Shown here in pieces: positions 12,386 through 21,430 of a stretch of DNA of 64,000 nt. Within the stretch, counting starts at the first letter, position 1. Each line of letters begins with the position of its first letter. Where the stretch lies: NCBI RefSeq assembly GCF_010993775.1, contig NZ_WOTO01000041.1:19472-83471 (forward strand), read 5' to 3'. The stretch is from Fodinicola feengrottensis (GTDB lineage: Bacteria > Actinomycetota > Actinomycetes > Mycobacteriales > HKI-0501). The notes under the pieces were generated by a model. That model was not told the DNA's origin, did no database searches, and worked only from the letters and a program-made list of their open reading frames with translations. The translations under genes were made by a program, and so were the position numbers.

Positions 12386-13026
12386 CTACGCGGCTGGCGA
12401 CGACTTCTCGGGCAGGTGGCCCAGCTCGATGGCCATCCGGGTCAGGTCGGCCTTGTTGTTCACGTTGAGCTTGGCGCGCAGCCGTTTCGCGTACGTGTGC
12501 ACGGTCGCCTGCGACAGCCCCATCCGCCGCGCGACCTGGGCGTGGGTGTAGCCCAACGCGATCCAGCGCAAGGTCTCGATCTCGCGCGGAGCCAGCCCGC
12601 TCGGGTCTTCCTCGACCTGCCGGGACAGCTCGGCCTGAAAGCGGTCGACCAGCCGCGGGCACAGCGAGAAGCCGCCTTCGGCGACGGTCCGCAGGGCCGC
12701 CCGTACGGCTGTCTGCTCGCTCTGGCGGGTGATGCAGCCGCGGGCGCCGGCCCGGATCGTGGACAGCAGCGTGGGCGGCTGTTCCCAGGACGCGCACACC
12801 AGCGGGCGACCGACGGCCGCGGTCCGCGAGACCAGCTCCAGGCTGGTGGTGGCCAGCTGTGCGGGCAGGTCGACGACCACGATGTCGTACGCGCCCGGCC
12901 CGGTCCGGGAGAGGTCGTCCAGCGTGCTGACCGAGTCGGCCACCCACAGGTTCGGGTCCTGGCCGACGAGCCTTTCCATGCCCCCCGGGACACCGGCTGG
13001 TCGTCGACGATCGCGACGCTGAACAC
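12386..13026 (-). CDS. LuxR/NarL-type response regulator, one frameshift
   Basis: The N terminus reads VFSVAIVDDQPVSRG, a receiver-domain first strand with acidic pocket. The frame then breaks inside a C6 run near 12980 and resumes as MERLVGQDPNLWVAD. The phospho-acceptor region is VVVDLP. The C terminus holds the LuxR helix-turn-helix (LAPREIETLRWIALGYTHAQ; Q/V-rich recognition helix SQATVHTYAKRL). The GTG at 13026 is chosen because GGAGG lies 5 bases upstream. No sensor kinase is adjacent. It heads the oxidoreductase at 11303-12376 and may regulate it. Confidence 0.75.
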
Positions 13027-13329
13027 ACGCCCACCTCCACTTGGCACCTCCACAGCGACTGGTTCGCGTCCTTCGCCGCGGGCCGCCGCGAGGTCGCTGC
13101 CCCCATGACGGACCGGACCGCACCGGGGTTCACCGATGGGGCACTTTTCTGGTGGCCAGCCGAGTCCCCGAAGAGTGGACAGGCCCGTACTGGCCTGGGG
13201 GTACTACCCTCTGGCTAGGTCCTGTCTGGTGAAGTCGCCCCGCTGCGGAGTGAACCCGACGGCCGGTGCGTACGTAATAGGCATGTGGCGTGCCGAAGCG
13301 GTCCTGACGCGTTGAGGAACTGATACCGA

Positions 13330-14131
13330 GTGGACTTCACGGAAGAGCAGCACGTGCGGCTCTCGCTGGGCCCCTACCTGCTGGGCGCGTTGGACGCGAC
13401 CGAGCGGGTCGAGGTCGAGCGGCATCTCGCCGCCTGCGGACCGTGTCGGGCCGAGTCCGACGAGCTCACCGGGACAGGTGCGGCGCTGGGGCTGTTCTCC
13501 GAGCAGGAGTCCCGCGACATCATCGCCGAGTTCGGGATTACCCGCCCGGTCGCTGGTTCCGGACCTCAGGTCACTGACCAGCCGTCGGCCGAACCGGCCC
13601 GACCGGCCAAGCCGCCGCCAGGCTCCAGGCGCCCGGGCGGAGTGACCCGGCCGAAGTCCAGGGGGCCGGGTCGGCAGCGGTGGTCTGGCCTGCTCGGCCG
13701 GCGTCGACGGGGGACCGGCCTGCTGGGTGTTGCCGCCCTGGTGCTGGTGGTCTTCATCTCGGCGACGATCGTTGTCAGCCTGCTCGTCGGTGATCAGGGC
13801 GGCGGCGGCCGGCAGGACCAGGGACCGGTCCGCCTCGCGGCGACCGCGGGCGCCTCGAACGGCGCGACTCTCTCGGTGGTGGCCGTCACGAACGGCACCG
13901 GCGTCACGGTCCGGGCGACCGTCTCCGGGCTACGGCCGGACACCACGTACAAGCTCTACGTCGTGACCTTGGATGACCAGACGCGCCAGATCACCACCTG
14001 GGTCGGCTCGGCCGCGCCACACGACCTCACCGCGCGACGTGCCGGTCGCGCTGTCGAACCTGGCCTTCTTCACCGTCGCCGGCGCGGACGGCACACCGGT
14101 CATCTCGGCGGCCGTCCCGAAGTCACGCTGA
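13330..14131 (+). CDS. Zinc-binding anti-sigma-like membrane protein (zf-HC2), one frameshift
   Basis: Starts with GTG. Residues 1-60 carry the anti-sigma zinc motif HLAACGPC (H-x3-C-x2-C). A Pro/Arg-rich cytosolic linker, one membrane segment (LLGVAALVLVVFISATIVVS, about residues 135-155) and an extracellular beta-sandwich domain (ASNGATLSVVAVTNGTGVTV) follow. The frame breaks near 14030; in the next frame the protein ends DGTPVISAAVPKSR with a stop at 14131. The layout matches the gene at 45835-46512, but here no sigma factor gene is adjacent, so it is an orphan anti-sigma or a sensor derived from one. Confidence 0.7.
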
Positions 14132-14170
14132 CGACTCGCCGGTCACCGCGAGAGTCGCTGGAAGAACACC

Positions 14171-15975
14171 TCAGAAGGCGCCCGCCTCCGGCGGATGTGG
14201 GACACCCGCCGGAGCCATCGGGACACCTGCCGGCTGCATATTCGGCTGCATAGTCGGTTGCAGAGTTGACTGGACGGTTGGCTGCATGACCGGCTGCTGA
14301 GTTGGCTGGATGGCCGGCTGCATAACTGGCTGCATGACCGGCTGCGTGACCGGCGCGGGAGCTGGTACGGGTGCCGCCGGCGGCGGGGGTGGGGTCGGCC
14401 GCGGGTCGGCGACGACGTCGTCCGCGACGGGCCGGATCAGCCTGCGTACGCGGAAGAACAGCAGCACGGCCGAGACGATGCCGACGATCGTCACGATGAT
14501 CACCGCGGTGATCCGGTCGCGCCCGCCGCCACCACACTGGTGCCGAACCGCTCGGTCGGCGGTGAGATCGACTGCCGCTCCTCGGGCAGCGCGCGGGTGA
14601 CCGACTCGGCGGGGTTGATCATGCCGAAGCCGTAGTGGCTGTCCGGAACGGCTCCGCTGGACATCCGGTCCGCGGTGACCTCGACGCGATGCACGACCTG
14701 GACCGCTGACAGGCCCGGCAGCGCGGCCCGTACCAGCGCGACCTCGGCCGCGACGAAAGCCACCGAGAACTGCGTACCGTTGGCTGGCACCGTCCCGGTG
14801 CCGGTGATGCCGAGAGTCGAGACGTTCATGCCGGGAGCGACCACGTTCACCGTGCCGACCTGGTAGGCGGCGGCGAGGCTTCCGTCCACGCCGACGCCAC
14901 CGACCCGCAGCGTGGCCGCCTTCGCGCCGGCCAGCGCCGGGTTGGTCGATCCTGACGTACCCGCTGCCAACACCACCACGATGTCCCGACCGACTGCCGC
15001 CGCGATCGCCTTGGCCACGGCCGGATCGTTGACGTTGACATAGGAGCCGAGCGCGATGACACCGGCTCCGGCCGAGACGGCCACCTGGATGGCCGCGGCC
15101 TCGTTCGCCGGGGTCGCGGTCGGGGTGGTCGTCACCACCCGTACAGGCAGCACGGTGGCGTCTGGCGCGACCCCGGACATGGTGCTGCCGCCGGCCGCCT
15201 GGGCGACCACGATGCCGGCCATCCCGGTTCCGCTGCCCAGGCAGTCGGTGTTGCCGCGGCCACTGCCGGACACCACGTCCGCGCCGATCGCGATATGCCC
15301 GGCCAGCTGCGGCAGGCTGCCGTCCGCACCGGAGTCCACGATCGCGACCAGCTGACCCTTGCCGCGCGTACGGCTCCAGGCCTGGTTCGGGGCGAGCCGA
15401 AGCGCCGCCCAGTTGGACGGGGAAGTCGAACTGGCCGCGGCGGCGCAGTGGCCACCGAGGTTCACCGGCTTGGGTGGCGGCGCGGTCGGCAACGCTCCCG
15501 GATTGCCCGGTGGGGCTTCTCGCGCGCGCCGCTGCCGGGTCCGCTCTTGGGCACTGGCTGGCCGTTGGCCGGCGGGCTGCTGCCCGGGCCGGGAGCGGCG
15601 GCCGGTGGCGGCCCACCAGCGGGCAGCAGACCGTACTGCACGCCGGCGCCCACCGCGTCCCACGGCAGCACCATCTCCCCCCCTGGTGCAGCGAGTCGTT
15701 CGCCTTGGCGAGCTTCCCGCCGTCGCCCTGCGACCGGCCGACGTTGAGGTTGTAGATGTCGCCCGACCGGTTCGCGGTGCCCAGGAACCGCTGGGCCAGC
15801 TCGCTGAGATTCTCCGGCGAGCCCTGGTAAGTGCCGGTCACCGTGTAGTACTTCACGTATTGCGAGCTGTCCGGGTCGGCCACTGCCGGACTGCTGAGCA
15901 TGACAACGGCAAGTGCCGTGACCAGCCCGAACACCGTCCGTCCGGCGGCCCGGCGGGGGGACCACTCGCGCTCAT
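14171..15975 (-). CDS. Mycosin-like S8 protease lacking catalytic His and Ser; frameshifted
   Basis: The ATG at 15975 overlaps the stop of the upstream ricin gene (ATGA), and a G6 run near 15955 then shifts the frame into the signal peptide VFGLVTALAVVMLSSPAVA. Next come a LysM-like segment (YYTVTGTYQGSPENLSELA), a Pro-rich linker with further frame changes (one at a C7 run near 15675), a subtilisin-like domain, one membrane helix (AVIIVTIVGIVSAVLLFF) and a QP-rich tail. Type VII-associated mycosins need Asp, His and Ser. Asp is present (VAIVDSGAD), but the His box reads DCLGSGTGMAGI instead of DCxGHGT and the Ser box reads NGTQFSVAF instead of GTSxAAP. It therefore looks catalytically dead, a pseudoprotease or decoy. 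No ecc genes are nearby. Confidence 0.75.
14185..14360 (-). repeat. Tandem QPxMQP peptide-coding repeats in the mycosin tail
   Basis: The C-terminal tail of the mycosin-like protein is built of short units such as QPVMQP, QPAIQP, QPTVQ and QPNMQP. On the + strand this is seen as recurring 'gcatgaccggctg'/'gcataactggctg' units. The tail follows the only membrane helix, so it should be cytosolic if the N-terminal domain is exported. Confidence 0.8.
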
Positions 15976-17643
15976 CTGGTGAGCCGCCAGCGCTGGTCCT
16001 GCGCGGTCGGCTGCCGATGATACTGGTCGATGGTGCCGGCGTCGGAGGTGTTGTCGTCGTCGCCGTACACGTCCAGCACCGCGCCGGAACCGCGGTTGGC
16101 GATCCAGAACGAGCCGTTCGGCGCGTACTGGAACTGCCACTGCTGGCCGTCGGAGTCGCTGGGGTCGTTTTGGACGATCTGGGCGCTGTCGTCGTGCGAG
16201 TCGCCCTTCACGGCCAACGCCTTGCCGCTGTAGCCGTTGATGATCTGGTAGTAGCCGGACTTGCCGACCGGTACGAGCCGCCAGAACTGGTCCTTGGCGC
16301 GCTGGTTGTGCCACTGCTGGACGTTCACGCCGGCGGACGGGTTGTTGTCGTCGCCCGGTATGTCCAGCACCAGCCCGCTCCAGGCGTTCGTGATCTGGTA
16401 CGAGACCGACGTGTCGAACTGTGGCGCGGGGGGCTTGGGCGGCGCTGGTTTGCCGGACGCGGGCGGCGCTGGCGGCGCGGGCGAGGCTGGCTGGCTGGCT
16501 GACGGGCTTGGTGATGGAGCCTTGCCCGGAGTCAGCCTCGGGTCCTTCGCGTAGTAGTCCACATACGTCTGCGCGAGGTTCGTGTCGCCCTGCAGCTTCG
16601 CCGACTTGGGCACGCCACCGGCCTCGCGAACGGCGGTCGCACCCCATTGGAAGGCGGCCAGCGCGAGTTTGTACGGGTCGCCGCCGGCCAGCGGGGAAAG
16701 CTGGCTGGACAGGTCGCACAGGGCGCTACCGAGCCGCTCGATCGCCGAGTCCGGGTTCCACGGCGAGTCGAGCGCCGACTGCGCGTACTGCTTCCAGACC
16801 TCAGGCGGGAACTGGGCGATGCCCTGCGCGCCGCTGGCGGATTGCTTGTTCGGGTCGAAGCCGGAGGCGGCCATCAGCTGAGAGGCGATCTTTGCCGGCG
16901 TCACCGCCGGGCAGATCCGGCCGGCCTTGAGCACCGCCGCGACGTACTGGTCAGGGACGGCTTTGGCCTGCGGGGCAGCCATTTGCGGGCCGGGACCGCC
17001 GACATACGTTCCCGGGGCCTGGAAGTCGCTCTGCTGGGCATACCAGTCGGCGTACGTGCCAACGGTTTCGACGTAGGCCTTCGCGTCGGCCGGAATTCCC
17101 TTCGCGTCGAGCACGGCCTGCAGGCCGGTCTTGGACGCCGCGACCGCCGTTCGCCACGGGTCCTCGGTCATCCCCGGCGGCGGCGCGTACCTGGCCGATC
17201 AGCTCACAGGTCTGGTGGGCCAGCGCGACGATGTTGTTGGCGCGCCGGTCGTCGCGGTCCGCGTCCGGCCACGGCAACCACTTTCGCCACTGGCTCGGGT
17301 CGAGGCCGTCGACGGTCGGCCCACCGGAGGCGCCGGAGTCGAAGGCGCCGGTCGCCATCAGTTGGGCGGCGACCTTGGGACCGGACAGCGCCGGGCAGGA
17401 CAACGCCGCGCTCTGGATGGTCGGCAGGTCGACGGCCGGCACCGGCGTGCCGGTCAGCTCGTGGGTGCCCGCGAGGACCGGGTTGTACGTGGAAAATCCC
17501 TGAGTGGCGAACAGCACGGCCACCACCACCAGTGCGAGCGTGGCGGTCAGCCACCAGACCCGCATCAGCGCGCGAAGCGGTCGTTCGGCGCGGGTCGGAG
17601 TGGTTGCCCGCCGGAAGAGCCTTCGAATGGCCGTCAGTCTCAC
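15972..17643 (-). CDS. Membrane-anchored transglycosylase-like protein with ricin-type lectin domain, one frameshift
   Basis: The GTG at 17643 follows GAAGGA. An N-terminal membrane anchor (LTATLALVVVAVLFATQGFS) is followed by two SLT-like repeats, each opening with a CPA motif (CPALSGPKVAAQLMATGAFD and CPAVTPAKIASQLMAASGFD). The second continues SASGAQGIAQF, the classical goose-lysozyme/SLT signature. A Pro/Ala/Ser linker and a ricin-type beta-trefoil (three repeats, last QxW-like motif QDQRWRLTR) complete it. The frame breaks near 17175 in a GGC run. The usual catalytic Glu in the ESGF box is Ala here (AASGF), so the lytic function is doubtful; peptidoglycan or glycan binding is more likely. 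Its stop overlaps the mycosin start, so the two are translationally coupled. Confidence 0.75.
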
Positions 17644-18127
17644 AGTTCCTTCTCCGGTTTCCCCACGCTGGTGGATCCCTCACATCGATGCAGCCTTACG
17701 ACGATGCAGCCCGTCCGTTGGTTCACCCCACGGCCCAAAAAGTGAGATCGGCCCCAGCGGCCGGGTCGTACGAGGTTGCCCGCGCGACCACGCGGGTGGG
17801 TGAGACAGGCCGCTGGCGGCGAGTTCTCATGTTCCCTCACAAGGCCACTGAACCGTCCAGAGCAGCAGCTCGTTGGGCGTTGCCGCTGGTTGTGCGTGCT
17901 GGCTGTGCTTGTCGTGAGCGGCCCGCGTTCCTCGAGCCCCGCCGTGGCGGTCAAGTTATCAGATCCGTCCCGGTTCTTGCTTGTACTTGCTGTAATATAC
18001 CGGTTAAGCAAGCGACTGTGGAACGGTACTGAAAACGTTGTCAGAGTGAAAAAATCTTTCGGCCTCGGAACTGGCCCGGGTCGGCGATCCGGATGCTGTC
18101 GTACGTCCCCTGGATCCTGGTTACGTC
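17644..18127. other. Intergenic stretch, no supported gene
   Basis: About 480 bases upstream of the transglycosylase-like gene. It holds a locally AT-rich patch (about 17975-18055, with TAATATA) unlike the surrounding GC-rich DNA, which is plausible promoter DNA for one or both directions. Open frames here lack actinomycete codon bias and ribosome binding sites. Confidence 0.5.
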
Positions 18128-18559
18128 ATGCCGGCACCAGTGCTGATCGGGGCTGTCCTGGTGGTCGCTGTGCTCGCCGTGGTTGCCTTTGCTATCGAGG
18201 GAAAGCTCGTACGGTCCGAAAGCGCGGCGCCGCGATCGTGGCCGCTCTTTGGATCCGCTCTGGCCGCCGGCTTCGCGGCGCTCGGGATTCTCGTCGACCG
18301 CGGCACTTTATCCCGCACTGGACGTCGAGTGCGGGACAAAGTGCGCCACTCAGCGACCAGCGCCACACCAATGCCTGTGTCGGATCGCGGCTCAGTGGTC
18401 CGAGCTCATCAGTCGCGTTCGTATTCCGAGCTGAACCTGGCCTTCTTTGCCTCGCCCCACAAGGGATGCTGGTCATCAATGTCAAGCGCCTTCAAGAGCA
18501 GGCCAGGATCGTCGATGATGAACAGATCTGATGCGCGCCTGCCTGGCCATACGGCATAG
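18128..18559 (+). CDS. Possible small membrane protein (doubtful)
   Basis: From ATG 18128 the frame encodes two good hydrophobic helices (VLIGAVLVVAVLAVVAFAI, residues about 5-23, and FGSALAAGFAALGILV, about 41-56). After that it runs through a long stem-loop (18303-18344) and antisense to the gene at 18409-18738, where the sequence loses protein character. Either a short two-helix protein ends early through an indel, or this is chance. No clear ribosome binding site is seen. Confidence 0.3.
   Translation: MPAPVLIGAVLVVAVLAVVAFAIEGKLVRSESAAPRSWPLFGSALAAGFAALGILVDRGTLSRTGRRVRDKVRHSATSATPMPVSDRGSVVRAHQSRSYSELNLAFFASPHKGCWSSMSSAFKSRPGSSMMNRSDARLPGHTA
18303..18344. repeat. 17-bp stem-loop
   Basis: Arms 18303-18319 and 18328-18344 are complementary over 17 bp with one mismatch (A/G, a G-U pair in one transcript orientation), around the 8-base loop GGACGTCG. 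The core is CACTTTATCCCGCACT. No T-run follows on either strand, so it is not a classic terminator; it could be an operator or RNA processing element. Confidence 0.7.
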
Positions 18560-18738
18560 AGCGTGACCCGGCATTCAGCGGCTTGCATCGCTAGAAATTC
18601 CAACCCGGCACGGCTGTCGTCGCGAGCAAACATCGGTCCGTCCGGAGTCAGGATGAAATAGCAGATCCGGTCGTCTTCGTACGGGAATGGTGACATGCTT
18701 GCTTTTCTGGGTGATCCCGTCGCGTAACGCCAGTCCAT
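18409..18738 (-). CDS. Hypothetical protein, 109 residues
   Basis: The ATG at 18738 (MDWRYATG) is chosen because AGGAG lies just upstream. The product is a soluble, mixed alpha/beta protein with YEDDRICYFILTPDGPMFAR in the N-terminal part and FIIDDPGLLLKALDIDDQHP near the end. It has no signal peptide or membrane segment. I do not recognise the family. It is oriented like the membrane protein gene upstream (18805-19281), 66 bases away. Confidence 0.6.
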   Translation of the reverse strand: MDWRYATGSPRKASMSPFPYEDDRICYFILTPDGPMFARDDSRAGLEFLAMQAAECRVTLYAVWPGRRASDLFIIDDPGLLLKALDIDDQHPLWGEAKKARFSSEYERD

Positions 18739-18804
18739 CTCTTCTCCTCTTCTCGCCACGGCGGCGCCAGAACTGAGAACCGCGGAAATACGTGTCCGTT
18801 GTCG

Positions 18805-19281
18805 TCAGCCCGCAATGAGATCCCGGACGAGCGCGGCCACTGCGATGAGGACGCCCGCAACTCCAACCGCCATCATGATCCAGTCGTAGTTGTCGCGTCC
18901 GCCGGCGGGTTGTGGCGTGCCGGCGCCGCCGGGCGATGGTTGCGGCTCAGGCATGGTGCCGAAGAAGTCGCGACGCCACATGAGGGTCGGGAGTCCGGCG
19001 AATCCGCTGCCGCGAGCCAGCACAGGGATGCTCTTCTTGTATCCGGTGTGGAAATCGCAGGTGCCGAGCAATCCACGTACGCGCCATAGACACGGCCGGT
19101 GGCGGATCGTCTCCACGCGGCATCGAGTTAACCGCACCCACAGCAGGTAGAAGGCCAGGATGCCGGTGAAGATCGTCGCCGGCCACCATGCTCGCTGCCA
19201 CAGTAAAATCCCGATAACGACAGTGAGCAGGCTGCCCCAAGCGCGAAATCGCGTCCACCGTCTACGGCGTCGACGTCCCAT
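18805..19281 (-). CDS. Small integral membrane protein, unknown function
   Basis: A 158-residue protein with an Arg-rich N terminus (MGRRRRRRWTRF), two close hydrophobic helices (LLTVVIGILLW and PATIFTGILAFYLLWV, residues 18-49), a hydrophilic middle with several Cys (RPCLWRVRGLLGTCDF) and a C-terminal helix (IMMAVGVAGVLIAVAALV). By the positive-inside rule the N terminus is cytosolic. No known family recognised. It probably shares a transcript with the small gene downstream. Confidence 0.6.
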   Translation of the reverse strand: MGRRRRRRWTRFRAWGSLLTVVIGILLWQRAWWPATIFTGILAFYLLWVRLTRCRVETIRHRPCLWRVRGLLGTCDFHTGYKKSIPVLARGSGFAGLPTLMWRRDFFGTMPEPQPSPGGAGTPQPAGGRDNYDWIMMAVGVAGVLIAVAALVRDLIAG

Positions 19282-19525
19282 ATGTTTCCCCGCAAACCGT
19301 CACGCATACGTTCCGAGACCTAACTTTATGTCAGGTTGGGTTAACTGTCCTAGAAACAGCCAAATTCTCGGGTTTTCTGTCGTGATCGGCGACGGCGCTT
19401 GCCAGTGCGAGCGGGACCGTCGACCGCTATCTGGACGTCTGCGAGCGTGGATCCATGGACGAGGAGGTGGTCGGGGCCTGATTCGTTGCCCTTAAAGGAC
19501 AAGATGAAGGCCAAGCCCGTACGGC

Positions 19526-19549
19526 GGGGTGGGGGGTGGGGTCTGGGGG
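19526..19549 (+). repeat. G-quadruplex-type G-tract cluster
   Basis: Four G-runs of 4, 6, 4 and 5 with loops of 1, 1 and 3 bases, a textbook intramolecular G4 motif on the + strand. It is directly followed by an inverted CTGGGG/CCCCAG repeat and an A6 run. It lies downstream of tRNA-Lys (which reads leftward) in a 350-base gene-free stretch (19282-19632) that otherwise holds only the stem-loop at 19589-19621. Confidence 0.75.
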
Positions 19550-19588
19550 CTCCGCCCCAGGAAAAAACAACGATGTTCCGACAAACGC

Positions 19589-19621
19589 GCGAATGGCGTG
19601 CTCACCGAGCACGCCATTCGC
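19589..19621 (-). terminator. Perfect 15-bp stem-loop downstream of tRNA-Lys
   Basis: GCGAATGGCGTGCTC is followed after a 3-base loop by its exact complement. It starts 12 bases past the 3' end of tRNA-Lys in the direction of tRNA transcription. There is no immediate U-tract, as is common for actinomycete terminators. Confidence 0.7.
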
Positions 19622-19632
19622 AGAGAAACAAG

Positions 19633-19705
19633 TGCGCCGTCAGGGACTCGAACCCCAAACCCGCTGGTTAAGAGCCAGCTGCTCTGCCAATTGAGCTAAC
19701 GGCGC
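19633..19705 (-). tRNA. tRNA-Lys (CTT anticodon)
   Basis: The 73-base cloverleaf reads on the minus strand. The acceptor stem is GCGCCGT/ACGGCGC with discriminator A, the D-loop is AGCTCAATTGGCAGAGC, the anticodon loop is CTCTTAA with anticodon CTT, and the T-arm contains GGTTCGAGTCC. CCA is not encoded. Confidence 0.97.
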
Positions 19706-19967
19706 AGACAGCGGGTTTCCCCTTGCCTGTGATCAGTTACGATAGCAGCCTGAACGGGCGGGGTGGGACCAGGGTGGCATGAGGGGCTCCGATCTGGGGC
19801 TCAGGCAACCTGTCGGCCACTTCGGACGTCGTACTGCTAGAGGCAGGGTGCCAAACTCTTGCCGGGCACAGCGGAGTGCCACCGACAGTCCGGTCACCCC
19901 GCTGCCGGCTGGGCGCGCGCCCGTGTAGTTACATATCTTCGGGCATCGGTCTAGATCGGGGTTATTC

Positions 19968-21186
19968 ATGCAGGGACTCAAGCGCTGGTCGACAGTCGCG
20001 GTGACGGGTGCGGCGGTCATCGCCCTCTCTCTCTCACCGGCTGCTCGAAGCCGGCCAGCACCGGCGATACCAAGCAGGCCGCCGGCACTCAGACAGGCAC
20101 TCCGAAGGCGGCTCCGGCCAGCCTGACGATCACGCCGGCCACCGGCGCCGCGAAGATCAGCACCCGGCCGGACGTGAAGATCGCTACCGACGGCAAGGTC
20201 TCCGAGGTCGTGGTCACCAACGACAAGAACGAAACTGTCGCGGGCGCGGTCTCCGACGATGGCGTCTGGAAGCCGAACAACCAACTGGCGTACGGCACGA
20301 AGTACAGCGTGGCCGCGACGGCCACCAACAAGGACGGCGCGCCGACCAAGGCCACCTCCGCCTTCACCACGATGTCCGCGCCCGGCAAGACCAACGGCGT
20401 CGACTTCTATGTGGAGAACGGCGCGAAGGTCGGTGTCGGCCTCCCCATCGTCTTCAAGTTCACCTACTCGGTGCCGACCGCTTCCCGCACCGCGGTGCAG
20501 AAGGCGATGTCGATCCGGACCAGCCAGCCCGATCGCCGGCGCGTGGCGCTGGGTCGGCTCCGACGAGCTGCACTTTCGGCCGCAGGAATACTGGCCGGCC
20601 GGCACCAAGATCGCGGTGAAGTCCGGGATCGGTGGCGTGGACATGGGCAACGGTCGGTACGGGAACCGGGGACCGCTCGCTGTCGCTGACCGTTGGCCCG
20701 AAGCAGATCCTCGAGGTCGACAACAAGACGCACGTCGCGAAGGCGTACCAGAACGACAAGCTGCTCAGGAGCATGCCGGCATCGCTCGGCAAGCGCAGCA
20801 CCCCGTCGTCGTCGGGCACCATGGTGGTCATCAACACCAGCCAGAAGGTGACGATGGACTCGTCGACCTATGGCGTCACCAAAGGCATGCCGGGCTATTA
20901 CAAGGAAGACGTGTATTGGGACGTGCGCTACACGTGGACCGGTGAGTTCGTGCACGGCGCTCCGTGGTCGGTCGACGACCAGGGCAACAGCAACGTCTCG
21001 CATGGCTGTGTGAACCTGAGCACCACCAACGCGAAGTGGTTCTTCAACCTGACCCAGCCGGGTGACCTGATCCACATCATCAACACGGTGCACACCGTCA
21101 CCCCGAACGACGGCTTCACCGACTGGCAGCTGACCTGGGACAACTACCTCAAGGGCGGCACCGCCTACACGACGGTGCAGATGTAG
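19968..21186 (+). CDS. L,D-transpeptidase lipoprotein with Ig-like domains, frameshifted
   Basis: ATG 19968 opens a signal peptide (MQGLKRWSTVAVTGAAVIAL) whose lipobox LTGCS appears in another frame after a CT-repeat near 20030. Two Ig-like domains follow (SLTITPATGAAKISTRPDV; YVENGAKVGVGLPIVFKF), with further frame changes near 20525 and 20665, then a YkuD catalytic domain with HGAPW and SHGCVNLS holding the active Cys. The size of about 400 residues matches mycobacterial LdtMt2-type enzymes, which make 3-3 peptidoglycan crosslinks outside the membrane. A terminator follows 19 bases after the stop, so it is transcribed alone. Confidence 0.9.
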
Positions 21187-21204
21187 CAGGCGAGCGTACG
21201 AGGA

Positions 21205-21236
21205 AGGCCGACTCGGCAACGAGTCGGCCTTTTTCC
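21205..21236 (+). terminator. Intrinsic terminator of the L,D-transpeptidase gene
   Basis: AGGCCGACTCG and CGAGTCGGCCT form an 11-bp perfect stem with a GCAA tetraloop, followed by TTTTCCTC. It begins 19 bases after the stop codon. Confidence 0.9.
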
Positions 21237-21251
21237 TCGCCAAGGGACAAC

Positions 21252-21281
21252 AAAAAAGCCGACTCCAGGGGAGAGTCGGCT
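21252..21281 (-). terminator. Intrinsic terminator of tRNA-His
   Basis: On the minus strand AGCCGACTC and GAGTCGGCT pair in a 9-bp stem and are followed by six T. It lies 17 bases past the tRNA-His 3' end. Its stem shares the GCCGACTC core with the neighbouring + strand terminator, so the two face each other. Confidence 0.9.
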
Positions 21282-21297
21282 CTTCTTGTCGAGATGG

Positions 21298-21371
21298 GGT
21301 GACTGAGGGGACTTGAACCCCCGGCATCCGGGACCACAACCCGGCGCTCTACCAGCTGAGCTACAGCCACC
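21298..21371 (-). tRNA. tRNA-His (GTG anticodon)
   Basis: On the minus strand, GTGGCTG pairs with CAGTCAC as acceptor stem. The anticodon loop is TTGTGGT with anticodon GTG. The extra G at 21371 can serve as the G-1 typical of tRNA-His opposite C73 (21298). The next bases, 21297-21295, encode CCA. Confidence 0.97.
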
Positions 21372-21430
21372 ATGCGCGACTTGCTACGACAGCATAGCGA
21401 GTCGCTGACAAGCGGTGAGAAGGTGGGGGA

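Noticed and set aside
11330..13108. 592-codon open frame on the + strand
   Set aside because: Antisense to the clear LLM oxidoreductase and LuxR genes; composition is rich in Arg/His/Gln as expected for a shadow.
16647..18032. 461-codon open frame on the + strand
   Set aside because: Antisense to the transglycosylase/ricin gene and its promoter; no domain and no ribosome binding site.
19633..19705. tRNA-Lys as an integration site for a mobile element
   Set aside because: No integrase, no repeated tRNA 3' end and no phage or plasmid genes on either side.
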